Assembly: GCA_034506255.1 (NCBI GenBank)
Contig: JAPDPX010000001.1
Span: forward strand, 1 to 64,000
Source of the DNA: a candidate division KSB1 bacterium
Lineage (GTDB): Bacteria > Zhuqueibacterota > Zhuqueibacteria > Zhuqueibacterales > Zhuqueibacteraceae
Direction of reading: 5' to 3'
Length of the DNA: 64,000 nt
The position numbers were made by a program, and so were the translations under genes. The notes below the pieces were generated by a model. That model did no database searches. It was not told the origin of the DNA and worked only from the letters and a program-made list of their open reading frames with translations. Shown piece by piece: positions 53,436 through 62,128 of the stretch (the first letter of the stretch is position 1; every line of letters begins with the position of its first letter).

Positions 53436-53981
53436 TCATCCAAAAATCAAATGACAGATGAACACCGCCGCGAGCAAGCCGGCCACGTCGGCGAGCAAGC
53501 CGGTGGCCAGGGCATGCCGGATCTTTTTGATGGAAACCGAACCAAAGTAGACCGCCAGAACATAGAAGGTTGTCTCGGTGCTGCCGTACATGGTGGAAAC
53601 CAGCCGGCCGATGAAGGAATCTGGGCCGTGGGTTTTCATCAACTCGGTGGTCAGGCCGAGCGAACCGCTGCCGGAGAGCGGCCGCATCAAGGCCACCGGC
53701 AGAGCCTCGGCCGGCATGCCAATCAGATTCGTCACCGGCGAGAGCAGTTTCACGAACAGATCCATGGCGCCGGAGGCGCGAAACATGCCGATCGCAAACA
53801 GAATCGCCACCAGAAACGGAATGATGCGAATGGCGACATTGAAGCCCTCCTTCGCACCCTCCACGAAGCATTCATACACTTTGACTTTGCGCAAGAAGCC
53901 GACCAGCGGGATCACCAGCAGCAGGGCCGGGATCGCCCAGGTGGAAAGCAACTCCAGTGCCGCGCGCAGATACTCACCCAT
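53436..53981 (-). CDS. spmB: Spore maturation protein B homologue (SpmB)
   Basis: 181 residues, start ATG 53981. Membrane helices with VYECFVEGAKEGFNVAIRII, MRPLSGSGSLGLTTELM and MYGSTETTFYVLAVYFGSV match SpmB (nucleoside-recognition/Gate domain). In Bacillus SpmA/B aid spore core dehydration; in non-sporulators the role is unknown. It overlaps spmA by 8 bp. Confidence 0.92.
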   Translation of the reverse strand: MGEYLRAALELLSTWAIPALLLVIPLVGFLRKVKVYECFVEGAKEGFNVAIRIIPFLVAILFAIGMFRASGAMDLFVKLLSPVTNLIGMPAEALPVALMRPLSGSGSLGLTTELMKTHGPDSFIGRLVSTMYGSTETTFYVLAVYFGSVSIKKIRHALATGLLADVAGLLAAVFICHLIFG

Positions 53982-54609
53982 GCCGGCCCTCCGCTGACGG
54001 TGTGGCGGTGAGCTGCGGATCATCCTTGCGGTAAGCCGGCAGCCGGCCCAGCAGTTTCGCCATGATGATGGCCGTGATGGTGGCGCAGCAGCTCGCAAAG
54101 ATGGTGGTGCCAATGATCTCGAAAGGATTGTTCGATTGCAGCGACACCCGGATGCCGATGATCGTGCTCGGAATCAGCGTGATGCTGGCGGTGTTGATGC
54201 CCAGGAACATCACCATGGCGTTGGTGGCGGTGTCCTTTTGGGGATTGAGCTGCTGCAGCTCCTCCATCGCCTTCAGGCCGAAGGGCGTGGCGGCGTTGCT
54301 CAATCCCAGCCAGTTGGCGGCAATGTTGAGCAGCATGGCGCCCATCGCCGGATGTTCCGGCGGCACCTCCGGGAACAGGCGGCGCATCACCGGCGCCAGC
54401 GCACGGGCCAGCAGGCGAATGAAGCCTGCCTGCTCGGCTATCTTCATGATACCCAGCCACAGCGTCATGATGCTGATCAAGCCCAGCGCGATTTTGACGG
54501 CGGTCTCGGCGGAATCGAACGCCTGCCGGGTCACCTGCTGAATGTTGCCGGTGGCCGCACCGACGACCACCGCGATGACAATCAACCCCAGCCAGATGTG
54601 ATTGAGCAT
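53974..54609 (-). CDS. spmA: Spore maturation protein A homologue (SpmA)
   Basis: 211 residues, ATG 54609 with AAGGAGGGTT upstream. MLNHIWLGLIVIAVVVGAAT, ALGLISIMTLWLGIMKIAEQ, ANWLGLSNAATPFGLKAMEE and FLGINTASITLIPSTIIGIR are SpmA hallmarks. First gene of the spmA-spmB-SPOR lipoprotein unit. Nothing else in the window suggests sporulation. Confidence 0.92.
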   Translation of the reverse strand: MLNHIWLGLIVIAVVVGAATGNIQQVTRQAFDSAETAVKIALGLISIMTLWLGIMKIAEQAGFIRLLARALAPVMRRLFPEVPPEHPAMGAMLLNIAANWLGLSNAATPFGLKAMEELQQLNPQKDTATNAMVMFLGINTASITLIPSTIIGIRVSLQSNNPFEIIGTTIFASCCATITAIIMAKLLGRLPAYRKDDPQLTATPSAEGRHG

Positions 54610-54807
54610 GAACCCTCCTTGTTGCCTGCGGATCATTCACCACCACTGCGGTTTGGACGGCTGTGAGTTTAGGATTTTTTTCGCGGCAAGCAAGCAGATT
54701 TTCCCGGCTTGCATTTCTCACGGAAATTCTCGACCATTGCGCCATAATGTTGCGGCCGCTCCCGATCCCCCGTTCCCCCCGTGTTGATTCCATGCAGGAG
54801 GCTTGTC

Positions 54808-55179
54808 ATGAAACTTGGTTATGTCGAATACATGGATTGCGCGCATTTCCTCCCCGGACATGAAAAATGCGGCATGCCCCACGGCCACACCTACAAGGTC
54901 GAAGTCATCATTACCGGCGAAAACAAAACCGGCATGATCCTCGATTTCGGTGACATGAAGAAAATCATCCACTCCGTGCTGGCGGAGTATGATCACAAGT
55001 CCCTCAACGATTTCTTGGATTATCCCTCGGTGGAAAACATCTGCGAGATGCTGGCGCGGCGTTTTCGCGAAAAATGGCGTTTCCCTTTCGCCGTGCGCGT
55101 GTGGGAGGGCGAGGGCAAATGGGCGGAGCTGGAGGCGGTGCCCGGCGGTGATCATGCCGGTTCCGCCGCCGGCTCATGA
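54808..55179 (+). CDS. queD: 6-carboxy-5,6,7,8-tetrahydropterin synthase (QueD)
   Basis: 123 residues, ATG 54808 with CAGGAGGC upstream. Zinc ligands are His13 (CAHFL), His25 and His27; the catalytic motif CxxxHGH (Cys21-GMPHGH) is that of QueD rather than of eukaryotic PTPS. MILDFGDMKKIIHSVLAEYD with DHKSLND and PSVENICEMLARRF completes the T-fold. First committed steps of queuosine synthesis. Its end overlaps the convergent MarR gene by 28 bp. Confidence 0.93.
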   Translation: MKLGYVEYMDCAHFLPGHEKCGMPHGHTYKVEVIITGENKTGMILDFGDMKKIIHSVLAEYDHKSLNDFLDYPSVENICEMLARRFREKWRFPFAVRVWEGEGKWAELEAVPGGDHAGSAAGS

Positions 55180-55772
55180 TCGGGGCAATCAAGACGCAGT
55201 TGCTCCGACCGCAGCGGCTGATTGAGCAGTGTGCAGTAATGCGGAGTGTCGGGAGTGGAGACGGCCTGGAAGAAGCGGCAAGTGATGCACATGCGCGCAA
55301 CACTGATCACGCCGGCATGTTGCAGGCGCGCAAGCAGGCGCATGAGAAAGTGCATCACCACCAGTTTTTCCCCCGGCGCGCTGCCGGCGATGGCGGTTTG
55401 CACCACTTCCGCCCAATTCGCCAGTTGGCGTGCCACTTTGCGGCCCTGTGGTGTCAGGCGCAGCGTGGCCACCCGCCGGTCGCTTTGCAGGCGGATGCGT
55501 GCAACCAGCTCTTTGCCCTCGAGGGTGGTCAGCGCGTCACTCACGGTGGCAGGCGTCAGCATGAATTCCCGCGCCAGCAGACCCACCGTGCATGCCGCCT
55601 TGCCGTGGTGCAGCAGGAACACCAGGAATTGAATCTGGATCGGGCTGAGATTGTGTTCCTTGTTCTGCTCCCACAACAAGACGCGAAAAGCCTGCGACAG
55701 CCGTTCAAGCGCGGCGGCAATCTTGGCGTCGGGGTTGTGATGCTGCTGCGCGGGATCAAAGATGCCTGCCAT
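55152..55772 (-). CDS. MarR-family regulator with C-terminal four-Cys motif
   Basis: 206 residues. A winged helix in the first ~130 (LSPIQIQFLVFLLHHG, LTPATVSDALTTLEGKELVA, IRLQSDRRVATLRLTPQGRK) is MarR-like. Beyond it a ~70-residue extension carries Cys162-x2-Cys165, Cys180 and Cys196 (MCITCRFFQ, HYCTLLNQPL, LDCPDH), a likely zinc or Fe-S site. Redox or metal sensing is a reasonable guess. Targets unknown; no divergent partner gene. Confidence 0.85.
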   Translation of the reverse strand: MAGIFDPAQQHHNPDAKIAAALERLSQAFRVLLWEQNKEHNLSPIQIQFLVFLLHHGKAACTVGLLAREFMLTPATVSDALTTLEGKELVARIRLQSDRRVATLRLTPQGRKVARQLANWAEVVQTAIAGSAPGEKLVVMHFLMRLLARLQHAGVISVARMCITCRFFQAVSTPDTPHYCTLLNQPLRSEQLRLDCPDHEPAAEPA

Positions 55773-56066
55773 GTCGGATTCCGGAGGTTAAGCCCGGCCC
55801 CTCAGCCATCGGTGCCGCGGGCAGCCGGGGGTTCTTGTTTGGTGCGAGCCGCAGGGGTGCGGTGACGGCGCGCTCGCGCCGGCGTGCCATGCAGCGCCGT
55901 GACACCTGCTGCAGTCCCATCCGCTGACAGGCAAGCCGCCGTTTGGCAAAGTAGTGAAGGCACGGCTGCATAATAATCCCTGCCAGCACGAAAGGCAACC
56001 TCGAAAAGCACCAGCAACAATATCGAGTGTTGCTTGCGGGCGGGAACCGAAAAACACGTCATTTGC

Positions 56067-56125
56067 GCAATCCCTCGGTAACGTGTGGAGTAGTAGCGCA
56101 GGCCTCCCTGGCGGCAGACATGATG
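56067..56125 (+). repeat. Dispersed repeat F, copy 2
   Basis: GCAATCCCTCGGTAACGTGT, GGAGTAGTAGCGCAGG and GGCGGCAGACATGATG. Related to 45377-45435. It directly adjoins a repeat A copy, as does the fragment near 18.1 kb at a greater distance, so A and F may be parts of one composite element. Confidence 0.6.
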
Positions 56126-56129
56126 TCCG

Positions 56130-56303
56130 GGGCTGCCAAGTTTTTTGAAGCGATAAAATTCAAAGTCCAAAATACGCAAGGACGCGAAACTGCAGGGGTT
56201 TCGCAGAGAGTAACCACTCCACCTCGGTTTGACCGTGGCGCAATCTTGCGATCCTCCCGATGTTTTCTGCCGGAATGCCACGGTCAAGCCGCGGCAGATC
56301 AAA
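56130..56303 (+). repeat. Dispersed repeat A, copy 4
   Basis: GGCTGCCAAGTTTTTTGAAG, CGATAAAATTCAAAGTCC, CGCAAGGACGCGAAACTGC, CTCGGTTTGACCGTGG, CAATCTTGCGATCCTCCCGA and CCACGGTCAAGCCGCGG: collinear with the other copies. Confidence 0.8.
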
Positions 56304-56711
56304 ACGGGACGGAACTGTCACCGCGAAGATTCGTGAACCACGCCACCGACTAATTCTGCAACGACAAACTCCAAAATCCGCTCCACAACCAAAAACTGGC
56401 ATTCCCGTGGAATTTTCAGCAATACTGGGAGTGAAGCCCGTTATTGCTGCAGAAAAACTCTTCACTGAGACCTGACTCATTTTTTCCCCAACCGGGGCGA
56501 CATCGCGGGCGGCGCCGGTGTAGCGCATCGGGGTAATGTCGCACCTGCGCCTGTCGCTTTCGCTGTCCGGTTAGCAGTCTGAGAGAAATTCTCCGCCGTT
56601 TTTTGCATCACGCCGACAGCTTTGCGCCTGTCTTCGCAACCGGCATTGTTTCGAATTTCGCTTCAAGTAGCGCGCCCCCGGCAGGGTGCCGTTGCCAGGG
56701 AGGATGAAAAA

Positions 56712-59672
56712 ATGAAGGCCACTGCAATTTTTCTGCTCATGCTGCCCATGGCGGCCGCAGGTGCGCCGACCGACACCACCAATTATGCCCGTCTGGTCAA
56801 TCCCTTCATCGGAACCGGCGGCCACGGCCACACCTTTCCCGGGGTGAGCCTGCCCTTCGGCATGGTGCAACTCAGTCCCGACACCCGGGTGCAGGGTTGG
56901 GATGCCTGCGCCGGCTATCATTACTCCGACAGCACGATCCTGGGCTTCAGCCACACCCATCTGAGCGGCACCGGCGCGATTGATTACGGCGACATTCTCC
57001 TGATGCCGACGGTGGGGACGCTTCAGCTCGTACCCGGCGGCGAAGATCAGCCCCAGTCGGGCTATCGCTCCCGCTTTCGCCATGCAAGTGAACAGGCGCA
57101 CGCCGGCTACTATCGTGTGCAACTCGATGAGCACGGCATCGTCGTGGAGCTGACTGCCACCGCCCGCGCCGGCTTGCACAAATACGTTTTCCCCGCTTCG
57201 CCAGAGGCGAACATCATTCTCGATTTGCGACATGGCCTGGGGCCCGATCGCGTGCTGGAGGCGGAACTGGAGTTTGTCAGCGACACGGAAATCGCGGGAC
57301 TGCGCCGCTCCCAGGGCTGGGCCGCGGATCAGCGGGTTTACTTCGTGGCGCAGTTCTCCCGGCCATTTGCCGCCTTCGGCGTTGCAAAGGACGGCCGGAT
57401 TCTCCCTGGCCGAGCCAAAGCTGCGGGCACGAACCTGCAGGCTTTCGTGCGCTACCTCACACAGCCGCAGCAGGAGATTCTGGTGAAGGTTGGCCTCTCC
57501 GCGGTCAGCATTGCCGGCGCGCGGGACAATCTGCAGCGGGAGATTCCGGATTGGGATTTTGCCCGGGTGCGGCGCGCCGCGGAAGCCACGTGGAATGCCG
57601 CGCTGGGGAAAATCGTCGTCCGCGGCGGCTCAGCCGATGAACGGACGATCTTCTACACCGCGCTGTATCACACCCTGCTGGCACCCCACTTGTTCATGGA
57701 TGGCGACGGCCGTTATCGCGGCCGCGATGGCCGGGTGCATCGCGCCCGGGGTTTCACCAACTACACCGTCTTTTCTTTGTGGGACACCTTCCGCGCCACG
57801 CATCCGCTTTTCACCATCATCGAACGGGCACGCACACGCGATTTCATTCACACCATGCTGGCGCAGTTTGAACAGGCGGGAAGTCTCCCGGTATGGGAAC
57901 TGGCGGGCAACGAAACCCACACCATGATCGGCTATCACGCCGTGCCGGTGATCGTCGATGCCCATGCCAAGGGCATTCGCGATTTTGATGCCGCTCGCGC
58001 GCTGGCTGCCATGCGCCACAGCGCCGAAGTCAGCGCGCCCGGCCTGCGGCCCTATCGCGAACTGGGTTACATTCCCGCCGAGGACGAACCGGAATCGGTC
58101 TCCAAGACACTGGAGTATGCCTATGACGACTGGTGCATCGCGCAAATGGCCGGCTGGCTGGGCGACCACAAGAGTGCGCAACGCTATCGCGAGCGCGCAG
58201 CGTTTTACCGCAATCTCTTCGATCCGAAAACCGGCTTCATGCGCGGCCGGCGCAATGGCGGTTGGATCGAGCCATTCGACCCCGCCGAAGTCATTTTCGA
58301 ATACACCGAAGCCAATGCCTGGCACTACAGCTTTTTTGTGCCCCAGGCGGTGACGGATCATATCGATCTGCTCGGCGGCGAGGCGCGCTTCCTGGCCAAA
58401 CTCGATTCGCTGTTCCACGCCGATTCGGCGCTGCCGGGGAAATTTCAACCCGACATCTCCGGCATGCTCGGCCAGTATGCCCACGGCAACGAACCCTGCC
58501 ATCATGTCGCCTACCTGCACAACTATGCCGGCGTCCCGTGGAAAACGCAGGAACGCGTGCGCGCAATCATGACGAAGCTCTACACCAACTCGCCCGCGGG
58601 CTTGTGCGGCAATGATGATTGCGGCCAGTTGTCAGCCTGGTATGTGTTCAGCGCGCTGGGCTTTTATCCTGTCTGTCCCGGATCGGATTTTTATGTCATT
58701 GGCAGTCCGCTGTTCCCACGCGCCACCCTGCATCTCGAAGACGGCAGCCGCTTCGTGATTGGCGCGGATCAGGTATCGGCCGCGAACAAGTATATCCAGT
58801 CGGCCCGGCTCGGTGCTGCGCCCCATCGCAAATCCTACCTGCGGCATGAGGACATTTTGCGCGGGGGCGAGCTCACCTTCGCGATGGGACCCGCGCCGAA
58901 TCCTGCGTGGGGCGCCGCGCACGAGGATCGGCCGCAGGCACGCCTGGCGAGCACGCCGGCAGTGGTGACCCCCCTGATTCAGGCACGCGCCGCGTCCTTT
59001 CTCGACACGATGACCGTTCAGCTCGTTTCTCTGACGCCTGGCGCCACCCTGCACTACACCCTCGATGGCAGCGAGCCAACGCCGGTCTCGCCACGCTATG
59101 ACCGGCCCATTCGCCTGACGGCCACCACCACGGTGAAGGCAATCGCCGTCAAGGCGGGTATGCAGCCCAGCAAGAGTGAGCGCGCCGTCTTTCTCGCCGT
59201 GCCCGAGCGGCGCCGGGTGGAATTGCTCACTGCCTATCGCGCGCCCTACACCGGCGGTGGCGATCAGGCCCTGGTTGATTTCGTGCGCGGCACCGCCAAC
59301 TTTCGCAGCGGCGCCTGGCAGGGATTTCACAGAAACGATTTGGAAGCCATCGTTGATTGCGGCCGCGTGCGGCCTTTGCGCCGGATCGCAGCGGGCTTCC
59401 TGCAAAATGTCGGCTCGTGGATTTTCTTTCCCACAGCCGTGGAATTTGCCGTCTCGGACGACGGGCGGCAGTTCCGCGTCGTCGCCGGGTTTCATCACGA
59501 AACGGCACCCACGGATCAAGGCGCAATGCTGAAGGAATTTGCGCGCACCTTTGACGGTTTGAGCGGCCGCTACGTGCGTGTTCGTGCCCGCAATATTGGC
59601 CACTGTCCGCCGTGGCATTATGCCGCCGGCGGCGAAGCCTGGCTGTTTGCAGATGAGATCGTGATCGAATAG
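56712..59672 (+). CDS. GH92-family alpha-mannosidase with CHB_HEX_C-like and F5/8C-like C-terminal domains
   Basis: 986 residues, start ATG 56712 (GGAGGATGAAAAA upstream), with a signal peptide (IFLLMLPMAAAGA). GH92 motifs: NPFIGTGGHGHTFPGVSLPF, GFSHTHLSGTGAIDYGD, FSLWDTFRATHPLFTII, WELAGNETHTMIGYHAVPVI and GNDDCGQLSAWYVFSALGFY. GH92 enzymes are Ca-dependent inverting exo-alpha-mannosidases. After about residue 770 comes a chitobiase-C-like stretch (TPGATLHYTLDGSEPTPVSP), then an F5/8 type C-like lectin domain (AVEFAVSDDGRQFRVVAGFH). Secreted, for using mannosylated glycans. Confidence 0.94.
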   Translation: MKATAIFLLMLPMAAAGAPTDTTNYARLVNPFIGTGGHGHTFPGVSLPFGMVQLSPDTRVQGWDACAGYHYSDSTILGFSHTHLSGTGAIDYGDILLMPTVGTLQLVPGGEDQPQSGYRSRFRHASEQAHAGYYRVQLDEHGIVVELTATARAGLHKYVFPASPEANIILDLRHGLGPDRVLEAELEFVSDTEIAGLRRSQGWAADQRVYFVAQFSRPFAAFGVAKDGRILPGRAKAAGTNLQAFVRYLTQPQQEILVKVGLSAVSIAGARDNLQREIPDWDFARVRRAAEATWNAALGKIVVRGGSADERTIFYTALYHTLLAPHLFMDGDGRYRGRDGRVHRARGFTNYTVFSLWDTFRATHPLFTIIERARTRDFIHTMLAQFEQAGSLPVWELAGNETHTMIGYHAVPVIVDAHAKGIRDFDAARALAAMRHSAEVSAPGLRPYRELGYIPAEDEPESVSKTLEYAYDDWCIAQMAGWLGDHKSAQRYRERAAFYRNLFDPKTGFMRGRRNGGWIEPFDPAEVIFEYTEANAWHYSFFVPQAVTDHIDLLGGEARFLAKLDSLFHADSALPGKFQPDISGMLGQYAHGNEPCHHVAYLHNYAGVPWKTQERVRAIMTKLYTNSPAGLCGNDDCGQLSAWYVFSALGFYPVCPGSDFYVIGSPLFPRATLHLEDGSRFVIGADQVSAANKYIQSARLGAAPHRKSYLRHEDILRGGELTFAMGPAPNPAWGAAHEDRPQARLASTPAVVTPLIQARAASFLDTMTVQLVSLTPGATLHYTLDGSEPTPVSPRYDRPIRLTATTTVKAIAVKAGMQPSKSERAVFLAVPERRRVELLTAYRAPYTGGGDQALVDFVRGTANFRSGAWQGFHRNDLEAIVDCGRVRPLRRIAAGFLQNVGSWIFFPTAVEFAVSDDGRQFRVVAGFHHETAPTDQGAMLKEFARTFDGLSGRYVRVRARNIGHCPPWHYAAGGEAWLFADEIVIE

Positions 59673-59782
59673 AAGCAGGAAGAATCAGATGGCAAAGCCG
59701 GAGGCGGGGGAGACGCCGGTGACGGCCTGGTGCAATTGCAAACTTGCACAAAGAGAAAACTGCTGTCAAACGACTGCTCCTG

Positions 59783-59822
59783 CAACAGCCAGGCTGTTGC
59801 TGCAAACACTCCGGATTTTTTA
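59783..59822 (+). terminator. Possible terminator after the GH92 gene
   Basis: A perfect 9 bp inverted repeat GCAACAGCC-A-GGCTGTTGC (59783-59801) followed, after about 15 nt, by a run of six T (59817-59822). The loop is very short and the T-run is distant, so this is a weak candidate. Confidence 0.3.
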
Positions 59823-59909
59823 ACACGAAAATACCTTGGTAGCAGAGCCTGCAAGGTCGGTGCCTGAGGGCACGAATATAAAAACCCATTCAATCATCTC
59901 TCCGTCCCC

Positions 59910-62126
59910 TCACTCTGCCCGCCGCCACAACTCGGGATGCGCGATCAGGTGTGCAAGCCGTTCGGTGTTGCGGTGCAGATTGAAGTGTGCCAACACTTTT
60001 TCGCGGCCGGCCTGTCCCAGGCGCCGGCGCAATTCCGGATCGGCATGCAGTTGTTGCAGTGCCTGCACCAAACCGTCAACATCGCCGGGATCGACCAGCA
60101 GACCGGTGCGGCCGTGCTCCACCAGCTCGGGAATGCCGGACAACCGGCTGGCGACCACCGGCAAACCGCTGGCCATCGCCTCCATCAACACCACCGGCAC
60201 CCCCTCGCGCTTGCCACTTTTGGTCGGCACGCTTGCCAGCACTTTCACCTGCGCGGTTTGCAGTCTCTGCGCCACCTCGCGGCGCGGGCGGCTGCCGTGC
60301 AGCAGGATGCGATCGGACAATCCGCCGGCCGCAATTTGTTGTTCGATCGCCTGGCGCTGCGGCCCATCCCCCACCAGATCACACACCAAATCCACACCCG
60401 CCAGGCTCAACCGGCGACAGGCTTCGATGAGAAAGCGGTGACCCTTTACTTCCTCCAGCGAAGCGACGCATAAAAGGCGCAGCGTTTTATCCGCCGGCTC
60501 CGCCGCGGGCGGATGGAACACCGCGGGATCGATGCCGCAGGGGATGAGATGAATCTTGCGCCGCGCCGCCTCGCCACACGCCGCGACCATCACTTCTTTG
60601 TTGAAGGCGGAAATCGTGACGGCAAAGGCGGCGGCTGCGACTTTTTGGTCGAGCATGCGCCGGTCCTTGTGCAGGTCCGAGCCGTGCGCCGTGAAGCTGA
60701 ACGGAATGCCGGTGAGGCGGTGAATGATCATCGCGGCGAGCGCCGGATGATTGGCAAAATGGGCATGAATGTGGGTGATGCCCTGCTGTTGCATCTCATA
60801 CGCGAAGCGCACGGATTTGGGCAGAATGCCGAGTGCACCGACAAAAAAATTCAGGCTGCCCCAGGTGCCACGCAGGGCCTCGACCACCGTGCGGAGATAA
60901 ACCGCCGGGTGGCTGCGCAGGAAATGCCAATGGGCCTGCAAAATGGGCGTGGAGAGGAATGGTTGAAAATGTGCGCGCCGGGTGAGCGCCACCGCTTCGG
61001 GATGTACCACCGGCTGATGCTCGCGCAGCAACGGATAAATTTCCACGGGAATGCCCAGGCGTTCCTGTTCGAGCATCTCATAGAGAATGAACGTCTCGGA
61101 GATTTTCGGAAAGCGCGACATTATGTAGGCCAGTTTTATCCCGGCGGGCGGCGCCTTGATGGTGGCCGGAGCCGGCTGGCGCTGCGTTTTCGCCTCGCGG
61201 TCGCGATGGCGCCAGGCATCCAGGCGGCTGACCCAGGGCTTCAGGCGCAGGCGGAAGAGTGCCGGTGTGGTGCGCGGCGTGAGGTTGGTGCGGCGCAGCC
61301 GCAGCGGGTCAACCACGCGCAGGTCATTGTGGCCATCGGCGGTGGTAAAGGCCAGCCGGAAACCCGCGGCGCGCAGCAAGGCCACCACCGCTTCATCGTG
61401 GCCGCCGCTGGGATAGCAGAAGATCGGCAGCGTCGTGCCGATTTCGCGCTGCAAATCCGCCTGCGCTTGGATGATTTCCCGGTGCGCCTGCTCCGGCGTG
61501 ATTTGCGTCATGACCGGATGGTTCACCGTATGCGCGCCCAGCGTCACGCCCTCTGCCGCGAGCTGCCGCAGTTGTTGCCAGCTCAACACGCTGGCAGGCA
61601 TCTCGCAGGGCGGCAGGAGTCGGCGGCAGATTTGCTCGACAAAAGCCATGGCCTCGGCATGCGGCAGCGACTTGACATGGTCCTGCGTTCGTTTCAGCGC
61701 CTGCCGCATGGCTTTCGCGGTTTTCAGGGAAAGCCGGCCCAGCGGCGTGAGCTCGAGTTCGGGGAGCGCAGCGGCACGGAACGCCTGATACAGACGATCC
61801 CACCAAAACGGCCGCTCGGGATGATCCGGGAAGCCGGTGGGCACGAACAGGGTGGCGGGCAGCCGGTATTTGCGCAAAATCGGCCAGGCGATCTCGCCGA
61901 AGTCGAGGTAGGCATCATCAAAGGTGAGCAACACGGCGCGCTCCGGCAGGGGCGTGCGGTGCTCGAGCGCATGCAACACCGCGGCGATGTCCAGCACGCG
62001 ATAGCGCCGGCTGAGATGGCGCATCTGCTGCTCGAAAGCCGCGGGCGTGGCGCTGATCATGCGGGGATTCAAATGCGGCGCGCTGCCGGCCTCCGCGATG
62101 CGATGATATGTGAGCACCCGCAGCAT
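59910..62126 (-). CDS. Polysaccharide deacetylase (CE4)-glycosyltransferase (GT4) fusion
   Basis: 738 residues from ATG 62126. Residues 1-300 form a NodB/CE4 deacetylase: VLTYHRIAE, AVLLTFDDAYLDFGEIAWPI (metal Asp pair), LGAHTVNHPVMTQ (metal His residues) and FCYPSGGHDEAVVALLR. After a linker (QRQPAPATIKAPPAGIK) residues ~325-738 form a GT-B glycosyltransferase: MSRFPKISETFILYEMLEQE, HIHAHFANHPALAAMI, FTAHGSDLHKD, then EGVPVVLMEAMASGLPVVAS with the GT4 E-x7-E. It follows the kinase-like gene by 2 bp. Probably makes and trims an exopolysaccharide. Confidence 0.93.
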   Translation of the reverse strand: MLRVLTYHRIAEAGSAPHLNPRMISATPAAFEQQMRHLSRRYRVLDIAAVLHALEHRTPLPERAVLLTFDDAYLDFGEIAWPILRKYRLPATLFVPTGFPDHPERPFWWDRLYQAFRAAALPELELTPLGRLSLKTAKAMRQALKRTQDHVKSLPHAEAMAFVEQICRRLLPPCEMPASVLSWQQLRQLAAEGVTLGAHTVNHPVMTQITPEQAHREIIQAQADLQREIGTTLPIFCYPSGGHDEAVVALLRAAGFRLAFTTADGHNDLRVVDPLRLRRTNLTPRTTPALFRLRLKPWVSRLDAWRHRDREAKTQRQPAPATIKAPPAGIKLAYIMSRFPKISETFILYEMLEQERLGIPVEIYPLLREHQPVVHPEAVALTRRAHFQPFLSTPILQAHWHFLRSHPAVYLRTVVEALRGTWGSLNFFVGALGILPKSVRFAYEMQQQGITHIHAHFANHPALAAMIIHRLTGIPFSFTAHGSDLHKDRRMLDQKVAAAAFAVTISAFNKEVMVAACGEAARRKIHLIPCGIDPAVFHPPAAEPADKTLRLLCVASLEEVKGHRFLIEACRRLSLAGVDLVCDLVGDGPQRQAIEQQIAAGGLSDRILLHGSRPRREVAQRLQTAQVKVLASVPTKSGKREGVPVVLMEAMASGLPVVASRLSGIPELVEHGRTGLLVDPGDVDGLVQALQQLHADPELRRRLGQAGREKVLAHFNLHRNTERLAHLIAHPELWRRAE

Positions 62127-62128
62127 GA

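Larger units (their letters stand above)
55773..56711. other. Repeat-rich intergenic region
   Basis: About 940 bp with repeat F copy 2 (56067-56125) and repeat A copy 4 (56130-56303). No gene recognised. Confidence 0.6.
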
